DNA of 64,000 nucleotides. Origin: Clostridia bacterium. Lineage in GTDB: Bacteria; Bacillota; Clostridia; Oscillospirales; CAG-272. The notes below the pieces were generated by a model. The model did not search any database. It had not been told where the DNA came from and saw only the letters and a program-made list of their open reading frames with translations. Within the stretch, counting starts at the first letter, position 1; each line of letters opens with the position of its first letter. The position numbers and the translations under genes were made by a program. Of the stretch, positions 1-5,973 are shown one piece after another. Location of the stretch: the NCBI GenBank assembly GCA_017408585.1, contig JAFQUJ010000017.1:124001-188000 (forward strand). The letters run 5' to 3'.

Positions 1-311
1 TAGCCCTCCTCGCTCATTGCGATGCTCTCGCCATTGGTTGCGATAAGTCTGTAACGATAAAGGCCTGCCTTGTCAAAGTAAACCTCGAACTTTGGACATT
101 TTAGCTCGGTTGGATTTTTGAGTGTTTGGTCCTCAATCCTTCCCTCCTCTACGCATCTCTTTGCGTTTCTTGCGATGCTGTCCATGCCCTGCTTGCATGA
201 TGCCTTGCTTGCATAAATCTGCGAGGAAACTGCGATTTTTTCCTTGTTTGCAGCAAGAAGGCAAAAGTTAAACTTGCCGGTTGGTGTTTTCTTGATGATG
301 AATGTGCCCAT
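1..311 (-). CDS. DUF1508 (YegP-like) protein, C-terminus cut by window edge
   Basis: The first 103 codons of a minus-strand gene lie in the window; the rest is off the left edge. The protein begins MGTFIIKKTPTGKFNF, continues with an AANKEKIAVSSQIYASKASC segment, and a second similar half starts near residue 80 (GLYRYRLIATNGESIAMS). That K-T-P-TGKF...AANGE..A.S..Y.SKA pattern is the small beta-rich DUF1508/YegP fold. Its role in the cell is not established; such proteins are usually small and cytoplasmic. The start is set by an AGGAGAA ribosome site just before the ATG at 311. There is no signal peptide. Confidence 0.75.
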   Translation of the reverse strand, partial: MGTFIIKKTPTGKFNFCLLAANKEKIAVSSQIYASKASCKQGMDSIARNAKRCVEEGRIEDQTLKNPTELKCPKFEVYFDKAGLYRYRLIATNGESIAMSEEG

Positions 312-482
312 AATTCTCCTCCGTTTTCCGTCATGTGACGATATATATAATAATTTTAATATGCTGGGGCTAGTCAAGGGTATATCCTATATTCATTATA
401 TCAAATTTTTGTCCCCTTGTAAATAGCTTTTTGTAGAAAAAGGTCACATTTTTACTGTTTTTGTCAAGAAAAGCGTAAAAAA

Positions 483-507
483 TGAGCATAGCGTTTTTCG
501 CTATGCT
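483..507 (-). terminator. Intrinsic terminator of the 0.5-1.35 kb minus-strand unit
   Basis: A perfect 10-bp stem (GAGCATAGCG / CGCTATGCTC) with a five-base loop is followed on the minus strand by CATTTTTT. It closes the unit that starts at the promoter near 1.35 kb. A shorter T-run is also present on the plus strand. Confidence 0.8.
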
Positions 508-544
508 CACTATTTTTTATTCAGGAGTTATTTAAGACGCTATT

Positions 545-682
545 TAACTAGTACATTGGTCTATCCTCTTTTTCTAGATTTTGTCTTAGACTATTTAGTA
601 CGATTATTTAGTACATTGGTCTGTCCTCTTTTTTCTAGATTTTGTTTTTTGAATAGCTAACTTAGTACATTGGTCTGTCCTT
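545..682 (-). repeat. Three direct repeats, period about 54-60 bp
   Basis: The core reads GGAYAGACCAATGTACTAR on the minus strand, at about 551, 611 and 665. Each core is preceded by AAAAAGA or AACAAG and, in two copies, by CAAAATCTAGAAA. Each includes ATG-TAC-stop a few bases behind a purine-rich AGAGGA or AAGGA. Period and content do not fit a CRISPR array. Confidence 0.7.
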
Positions 683-870
683 GTTTTATTCCTTTGACTT
701 TCGAAATATGCTAATATCTTATTTGGTTTTGGTTTATCTGGTTACTATTTGAAGATTAAACCCTTGCCTTTCTTAGAATTTCTTAGTTATGATTTTCGTT
801 ACTTGAAAATTAAATCCTCGCTTTATTTTTGAAAGTCCTATTCGTATGATATTCAATTTTTATTTTATTC

Positions 871-1076
871 TTATTTGTTTTCGGTGTGGTATTGCCAGGC
901 TTCACTAACTAGCTCATCCTCACCTGCATAACCGAGCCACTAAAATTACCGTTTGCGCTCTTTTCTTTAATATCTTTTACAAATCTCTTCGCTACTTGGC
1001 TCTTTTATCTCATTAAGGCACGCTCCTTAATGGTGCTTGCGGTTACGCTATTAAATTGTGCTGGTTCTGTTGCCAT
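871..1076 (-). pseudogene. Possible decayed small gene or frameshifted sORF region
   Basis: A strong AGGAGGT site (1085-1091) lies 8 bp before the ATG at 1076. The first frame gives a 23-residue peptide MATEPAQFNSVTASTIKERA.. and ends at a TAA (1005-1007). Protein-like sequence goes on after that stop in two frames: KSQVAKRFVKDIKEKSANGN in the same frame, then GYAGEDELVSEAWQYHTENK in the next frame, ending at 871. This suggests a gene of about 65-70 codons broken by a stop and a frameshift. Alternatively only the 23-residue peptide is made. I do not recognise the family. Confidence 0.35.
1005..1076 (-). CDS. Small ORF, 23 residues, strong ribosome site
   Basis: ATG at 1076 to TAA at 1005. 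The peptide is MATEPAQFNSVTASTIKERA followed by LMR. The AGGAGGT at 1085-1091 with 8-bp spacing is as good as any ribosome site in the window, so translation is likely even if the downstream frame is broken. A second possible micro-ORF, MQIGI-stop, sits about 30 bp upstream in the leader. The function is unknown. Confidence 0.4.
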   Translation of the reverse strand: MATEPAQFNSVTASTIKERALMR

Positions 1077-1351
1077 TGGATCGTACCTCCTATTCTTAGA
1101 CTAGTCAAATCCCGATTTGCATTTTGACCTTTCTCGTCAGCCAAAATCAACTTGGGTGGTATCTTACCACTTGCGTGCTTGGTAATCCCTTTCCCTTGTC
1201 ATCTATATACACCGTGGGAAAAACCGAGATTTTTCAAGAGGGCTATTCTGGGATTTGTAGCGCTACTTTGATTTTTCTAAATCTTGTATCTACTACTAAT
1301 CTGTGCTCCTCTTTGTACTTTTATTGTAGCACACTTTTTTCGTTTTGTAAA
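1077..1351 (-). promoter_or_regulatory. Sigma-A promoter and long structured leader of the sORF unit
   Basis: On the minus strand TTTACA (1346-1351) and TACAAT (1323-1328) are separated by 17 bp, with TGTGC just before the -10. The roughly 240-nt leader that follows contains self-complementary segments: GTGGTA with TACCAC, CAAATC with GATTTG, and TTACC with GGTAA, the last competing with the first. This looks like a folded 5' leader. I could not match it to a riboswitch or ribosomal-protein leader that I know. Confidence 0.55.
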
Positions 1352-1588
1352 GGGGTTTTGTGAATTTTTTCTAAAAACGCCTCAAAAATTGCCTTTGCTT
1401 TTGTGCATAGTTGCTGAATTTCTATAATATATATATACTTAATATATAAGGTAGGATTTTTCAAAAAAATTCAAATTTTTTTGAAAATTTTTCGATTTTT
1501 ACATTGATTTTCTCCTCCGATGACATGATTTTGGCAAGAATTTTATAGATTATGGCAAAGGCAAGAAACGGATATTTTTTGAATTTTG

Positions 1589-1617
1589 TTTACAAAGGAG
1601 CGATTTGGTGGTAAAAT
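1589..1617 (+). promoter_or_regulatory. Promoter of the beta-CASP hydrolase gene
   Basis: TTTACA (1589-1594), 17 bp, TAAAAT (1612-1617), about 34 bp before the ATG at 1651. The 220 bp upstream are A/T-rich and hold nothing else that I recognise. Confidence 0.7.
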
Positions 1618-1650
1618 ATAAATAGAAGGAAATTGAGAGGGGGTAATTTT

Positions 1651-3279
1651 ATGAAGCTTACTTTTATTGGGGCGTCGCATGAGGTTACGGGCTCTTGCAC
1701 GCTACTTAATGCCTGTGGAAAGAATATTTTAATTGACTGTGGCATGGAGCAGGGGGCGGACATCTACGAGAACGCCGATTTGCCGATTTTGCCAATGGAC
1801 ATTGATGCTATTCTTTTAACTCACGCGCACATTGACCACTCGGGAAAAATTCCTGCTATGGTGGCAAGTGGCTATACCGGTCCTATTTACTCAACAGAGG
1901 CAACTCATAGTCTGTGCAAGATTATGCTAAAGGACAGCGCACACATTCAAGAATTCGAGGCAAAGTGGCGTAATCGCAAGGCAAGGCGCTCAGGCGAGGA
2001 GTCATATTCTCCTATATACACTATGGCTGATGCCGAAAAATCGCTTTCGCTCTTTGAGTCCTATCCATATAACGAGGACATAGAGATTTTTGGCGGAATT
2101 TCGATTTCGTTTCTTGACGCAGGGCATTTGCTTGGCTCGTCGAGCATTTACATTAAGATAAACGAGCATGGCAAGGAAACTACGCTTTTATTCTCCGGAG
2201 ATTTGGGAAATGTTGACAGGCCTCTAATTAGAAATCCCGAGAAGCCGACCAGAGCTGATTATGTTGTAATTGAGTCCACCTATGGTGACCGTTCTCATGG
2301 TGAAAGACCTGACTATGTGTCGCAATTTACTGAGATTATCCAAAAAACGCTCGACCGTGGTGGAAATGTTGTCATTCCGTCATTTGCGATTGGTCGAACA
2401 CAGGAGATTTTATATCTTATAAGAAAATTAAAGGACGATGGACTAGTTAAAAATCATGGTGACTTTCCTGTTTATGTTGACAGTCCGCTTGCCATTGAGG
2501 CAACTGAAATTTACTCGTCGGGCTTATATGGCTATTACGACGAGGAAACTCTTGCCCTGCTGGAAAATGGCATTGACCCTATAAAATTCAAGGGACTTAA
2601 AACTGCGATAACCAGTGAGGAGAGCCGAGCGATTAACGAAAGCAACTCGCCCTGTGTGATAATTTCAGCATCGGGAATGTGCGAGGCAGGCAGAATTCGT
2701 CACCATCTAAAGCACAATCTTTGGCGTAGCGAGAGCACGATTTTATTCGTGGGCTATCAGTCAGAGGGAACGCTTGGAAGGGCTATTATTGACGGAGAAA
2801 AATTTGTTTCGCTCTTTGGCGAGGATATTGCAGTAAGGGCTGAGATTGCCACAATTGACGGAATTAGCGGTCACGCTGACAGGGGTATGCTCCTTGATTG
2901 GCTAGGCGCGCTTGAGGTGCCACCCAGATGTGTATTTGTAAATCACGGAAACGATGCAGTATGCGACACCTTTGCGACTCTAATTCAAGACTCGCTTGGA
3001 TATAAGGCGATAGCTCCCTTTAGTGGTGACGCATTTGACCTTTACAGTGGGGAGTGCGTCGAAAAGGGCGTTATTACGCGTGTAACTCCTAAGATTGTGA
3101 ATGCGAAAAAGCGTTCAAGTGCGATTTTCGAGCGTCTTATGAGTGCCGGCAAGCGTCTTTTGAGCGTAATTGAGCAAAATCGAGGTGGGGCAAACAAGGA
3201 TCTTGCGCGCTTCACAAGTCAAATCGAGGCACTATGCGACAAATACGAAATGCCCGATTATTCCAAAAAGAAAAAATAA
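1651..3279 (+). CDS. MBL-fold / beta-CASP metallo-hydrolase (RNase-like)
   Basis: A 542-residue cytoplasmic metallo-beta-lactamase-fold protein of the beta-CASP group (CPSF-73/YSH1-like), which usually cleave or trim RNA using two zinc ions. The N-terminus MKLTFIGASHEVTGSC is typical. The HxHxDH metal motif (THAHIDHSG) is at residues 58-63, GHLLGSS supplies a further histidine, and SGDLGN an aspartate. The beta-CASP part follows, with SASGMCEAGRI and the late GHADR histidine. The C-terminal lysine-rich tail ends KYEMPDYSKKKK. ATG 1651 is preferred over an upstream TTG because a GAGGGGG ribosome site lies 7 bp before it. The last 48 coding bases are copied three times downstream. The exact substrate cannot be told from sequence. 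Confidence 0.88.
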   Translation: MKLTFIGASHEVTGSCTLLNACGKNILIDCGMEQGADIYENADLPILPMDIDAILLTHAHIDHSGKIPAMVASGYTGPIYSTEATHSLCKIMLKDSAHIQEFEAKWRNRKARRSGEESYSPIYTMADAEKSLSLFESYPYNEDIEIFGGISISFLDAGHLLGSSSIYIKINEHGKETTLLFSGDLGNVDRPLIRNPEKPTRADYVVIESTYGDRSHGERPDYVSQFTEIIQKTLDRGGNVVIPSFAIGRTQEILYLIRKLKDDGLVKNHGDFPVYVDSPLAIEATEIYSSGLYGYYDEETLALLENGIDPIKFKGLKTAITSEESRAINESNSPCVIISASGMCEAGRIRHHLKHNLWRSESTILFVGYQSEGTLGRAIIDGEKFVSLFGEDIAVRAEIATIDGISGHADRGMLLDWLGALEVPPRCVFVNHGNDAVCDTFATLIQDSLGYKAIAPFSGDAFDLYSGECVEKGVITRVTPKIVNAKKRSSAIFERLMSAGKRLLSVIEQNRGGANKDLARFTSQIEALCDKYEMPDYSKKKK

Positions 3280-3630
3280 TTGTCTAGAACCTACACCTCA
3301 TCCACCGCCTTTGCGGTCCCCCTTCTCCTCGAGGGGAAGGCTGTAGCACTATGCGACAAATACGAAATGCCCGATTATTCCAAAAAGAAAAAATAATTGT
3401 CTAGAACCTACACCTCATCCACCGCCTTGGCGGTCCCCCTTCTCCTCGAGGGGAAGGCTGTAGCGCTATGTGACAAATACGAAATGCCCGATTACTCCAA
3501 AAAGAAAAAATAATTTGTTTAGAACCTACACCTCATCCACCGCCTTGGCGGTCCCCCTTCTCCTCGAGGGGAAGGCTGTAGCTCTATGCGACAAATACGA
3601 AATGCCCGATTATTCCAAAAAGAAAAAATA
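3280..3630 (+). repeat. Three tandem 117-118-bp copies of the gene's 3' end plus a dispersed element
   Basis: Each unit has the last 16 codons of the upstream gene with its stop, followed by about 65 bp that contain ACCGCC..GCGGT and CCTTCTCCTCGAGGGGAAGG, two near-palindromes. The coding-end copies start at about 3345, 3462 and 3580. The palindromic part resembles a short dispersed repeat that I recall as common in gut Clostridia (from memory, not checked). The first two units keep an open reading frame through the linker. Confidence 0.9.
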
Positions 3631-3652
3631 GCTGATAATTTTTAGCAAAATA

Positions 3653-3690
3653 AAAAGTAGGAATTTTAAAAATTCCTACTTTTGTTTTTA
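3653..3690. terminator. Bidirectional intrinsic terminator
   Basis: AAAAGTAGGAATT pairs with AATTCCTACTTTT. T-runs occur on both strands, so it can stop the hydrolase gene on the plus strand and the 3698-4351 gene on the minus strand. Confidence 0.85.
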
Positions 3691-3697
3691 TTTGTGC

Positions 3698-4351
3698 CTA
3701 GAAAACAAGCCTATATTTTATGGTGATAAAGCTTGCTTCCTCGTAGCCTAGGACATAATCATGCTCGTCACTAACCGTGTATGAGCATTCAAGCTCAGCA
3801 TCATAGGCGGGGAGCGTGACTATTCTGTTGATTTTGAAAATCGGCGTTGTTATGCTCTTCAAGGTAATTCTGTCTGACAAGAGCATACGATTTAGCTCCT
3901 CAAAGAACCATAGCGAATTTTCCTCGAAGCGAACCACTCCCTCGCGCTTAGTTCTCTTTTTGAAAAAGCTTCTTTTTTCCTTTTTCAAAACAAAGGATGG
4001 CTCTATTCTAATTTTCGAGCTTACCCTTAGCTCATCCTTGAAGGCCAGCGCCTGCTTTAATTGCTCCTCTGTTATTCCCTCCGGGTATGGAGCTTCAAAA
4101 TCAAAGCTCGTATAAACGAACGATTCAAAGCGATATGTGGCTGTTAATTCTCTTTTTCCTACCTCGCCCTCGTACTCGCCCGAGGTTACAAAGCGTCTTA
4201 TCTCGTCCTTTACTCCTTGATATACCGTCTGTAAATGCTTATATAATAGCTTTCTCTCATTGTCCTTTAGGAGAAGCGACAGAAGAGCAAGCGCCTCTTC
4301 CTTGCTTTTGGTGGTGGCCTCGATAGTTTTTAGCTCATCTAAAAAAGCCAT
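3698..4351 (-). CDS. Hypothetical protein, 217 residues
   Basis: I do not recognise a family. The protein is soluble, charged and without signal peptide or membrane segments. Residues 1-60 look helical (MAFLDELKTIEATTKSKEEA, then a leucine/lysine-rich stretch). The middle carries a basic patch (KKEKRSFFKKRTKREG), and the C-terminal half is beta-rich and ends FITIKYRLVF. The start at 4351 is chosen over ATG 4369 because AAGGAG lies 6 bp before it. It has its own promoter and shares a terminator with the convergent beta-CASP gene, so it is probably monocistronic. Confidence 0.65.
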   Translation of the reverse strand: MAFLDELKTIEATTKSKEEALALLSLLLKDNERKLLYKHLQTVYQGVKDEIRRFVTSGEYEGEVGKRELTATYRFESFVYTSFDFEAPYPEGITEEQLKQALAFKDELRVSSKIRIEPSFVLKKEKRSFFKKRTKREGVVRFEENSLWFFEELNRMLLSDRITLKSITTPIFKINRIVTLPAYDAELECSYTVSDEHDYVLGYEEASFITIKYRLVF

Positions 4352-4396
4352 ATGTTTCTCCTTTTTCATATTCTATTGGATATATAGATTATATTA

Positions 4397-4425
4397 ATTT
4401 TAGCATAACGAGATTGATTTGTCAA
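4397..4425 (-). promoter_or_regulatory. Promoter of the 3698-4351 gene
   Basis: TTGACA (4420-4425), 17 bp, TAAAAT (4397-4402) on the minus strand, with ATGC directly before the -10. Confidence 0.75.
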
Positions 4426-4445
4426 TAAAAATATTTTCGCAACGC

Positions 4446-4479
4446 AAAAAAGCGCTCTCTTTATAAAAAAGAGGGCGCT
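4446..4479 (-). terminator. Terminator of the MATE transporter gene
   Basis: A 12-bp stem (AGCGCCCTCTTT / AAAGAGAGCGCT, one mismatch) is followed on the minus strand by TTTTT. It lies directly after the stop of the transporter gene. Confidence 0.85.
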
Positions 4480-4485
4480 CTGTGC

Positions 4486-5814
4486 TTAATATTGATACTT
4501 TTTTCTTTTTAAAGCAAGGAAGAAAACGGTGACTGCAAACGCCATCAGCTCTGCTACGACGATTGACAGCCATATTCCGTCGATACCCCAAACGAGTGGC
4601 AAAAGAAGCACCGCTAAGATTTGGAACACGAGCGTGCGCAGAAATGAAATTATAGCCGAGGTGAGTCCGTCATTTAATGCTGTAAAGAACGACGAGCCAA
4701 ATATTGCCATTCCTGCAAAAATGAACGAGAAGCAGAAAATTCTAAATCCGTGCAGGGTGAGTGCGTATAGCTCGGGATTGTAGCCTACAAAGATTTTTGA
4801 GCAGAGCGGGGCAAGAAGCAAGCCCAGCGCCAGCATACATACAGAAAAGCTCATTATCACGACAGTGCTCTTTTTTCGTAGGCTTTTTAGCTCGTCATGG
4901 CTTTGCGCTCCAAAATGGTAGCCGACAACGGGTGCGATACCGACACTATAACCGATAAAGATTGAGATAAAGACGAAGTTTACATACATCATAACGCCAT
5001 ATGCGCTAACTCCGTTTTCGCCTGCGTATGCCATTAGCTGAATGTTGTAAAGCATACCGACAAGGGACATTGAAATGTTTGACATTAGCTCACTTGAGCC
5101 GTTTGTGCAAATTTTAGCAAGCGAGCGCATATCGTGGCTTGCGTGTCCAAGCCTTAGAAGGCTTGTATTTTTTCGTGAAAAGTAGATTACAGGAATTATT
5201 CCGCCGATAAATTGGCTTGTTGCGGTTGCCATCGCAGCGCCGGCAAGACCCCAACCAAAGCCTGCCATAAACAGCGCATCAAGCACCATGTTTGAGACTC
5301 CTGTAAGAATACTCATATAAAGGCCAAGAGTTGGTCTTTCGGCACAAATAAATATGCTTTGAAAGGATAGCTGAAGCATATATGCGGGTAAGGAAAGCGA
5401 GATAATTGTGCCATAAAGGGTGCAATCGTCAAGCATTTGTCCCGTTGCTCCCATAAGCGATGCCACGGGGCGCATTGTGAAAATTCCAATCACGCCAAGC
5501 GCAATCCCAAGAGCGATACCGACATATATTACCATTGAAAAGATTTTGTTTGCCTTTTCCTTGTCGCCCTCGCCAAGAGTTTTGGAGATAAGCGCACAGC
5601 CACCTGTGCCGAGCATAAAGCCGGGCGCGCCAAGTATCATAAGATACGGCATTATAAAATTGAGCGCCGCAAAGGGCGTGTCGCCTACTATATTTGACAC
5701 AAAAAGCCCGTCAACAACTCCATAAATCGAGGTGAAAATCATCATTATAATTGACGGAATTGTAAATCTAAAAAGCTTTTTGTATGTAAAATGCTCGTAA
5801 AGCTTTATCGCCAT
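4486..5814 (-). CDS. MATE-family multidrug/metabolite efflux transporter
   Basis: A 442-residue membrane protein with about 12 hydrophobic segments in two similar halves, which is the MATE layout. These pumps use a sodium or proton gradient to export cationic drugs or metabolites. The start MAIKLYEHFTYKKLFRFTIP followed by SIIMMIFTSIYGVVDGLFVS is the usual MATE opening, and FGSSFFTALNDG-like segments occur in the second half. The C-terminus is basic (LKRKKYQY). GGAGGTG precedes the ATG at 5814. It is a single-gene unit with its own promoter and terminator. The substrate cannot be predicted. Confidence 0.9.
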   Translation of the reverse strand: MAIKLYEHFTYKKLFRFTIPSIIMMIFTSIYGVVDGLFVSNIVGDTPFAALNFIMPYLMILGAPGFMLGTGGCALISKTLGEGDKEKANKIFSMVIYVGIALGIALGVIGIFTMRPVASLMGATGQMLDDCTLYGTIISLSLPAYMLQLSFQSIFICAERPTLGLYMSILTGVSNMVLDALFMAGFGWGLAGAAMATATSQFIGGIIPVIYFSRKNTSLLRLGHASHDMRSLAKICTNGSSELMSNISMSLVGMLYNIQLMAYAGENGVSAYGVMMYVNFVFISIFIGYSVGIAPVVGYHFGAQSHDELKSLRKKSTVVIMSFSVCMLALGLLLAPLCSKIFVGYNPELYALTLHGFRIFCFSFIFAGMAIFGSSFFTALNDGLTSAIISFLRTLVFQILAVLLLPLVWGIDGIWLSIVVAELMAFAVTVFFLALKRKKYQY

Positions 5815-5837
5815 ATGCTCACCTCCTAAAAATAGTC

Positions 5838-5875
5838 CTTGACAATACTAACATATAAAAAATTTAATGTCAAGG
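5838..5875 (-). promoter_or_regulatory. MATE gene promoter inside an inverted repeat
   Basis: TTGACA (5868-5873), 17 bp, TAGTAT (5845-5850) on the minus strand. CCTTGACA occurs at both ends in opposite orientation (5838-5844 and 5868-5875), so the promoter is framed by an 8-bp inverted repeat that could bind a regulator. Confidence 0.65.
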
Positions 5876-5937
5876 CTTTTCTTGTTTTTCATAGCTAAAA
5901 AGAAAATGAGCAAAATACCTCTTTCAAGAAAACGGAC

Positions 5938-5966
5938 AAAAAATCCCGACAGGTGTCGGGATTTTT
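5938..5966 (-). terminator. Terminator of the large surface lipoprotein gene
   Basis: AAATCCCGAC / GTCGGGATTT with a four-base loop, followed by a T-run on the minus strand. It sits 8 bp after the stop codon. Confidence 0.9.
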
Positions 5967-5973
5967 AATTTAA

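Noticed and set aside
545-682. The triple repeat as a CRISPR array.
   Set aside because: Only three cores of about 18 bp, the spacer DNA is itself related, and there are no cas genes in the window.
1077-1316. The leader of the sORF unit as a known riboswitch, T-box or ribosomal-protein leader.
   Set aside because: I looked for T-box (GGTGG..CCGCG), SAM, TPP, cobalamin and glycine-type cores and found none; it is reported only as a structured leader.
1124-1363. A 79-codon plus-strand frame.
   Set aside because: It lies antisense to the predicted leader and promoter, lacks a ribosome site and has no recognisable composition.
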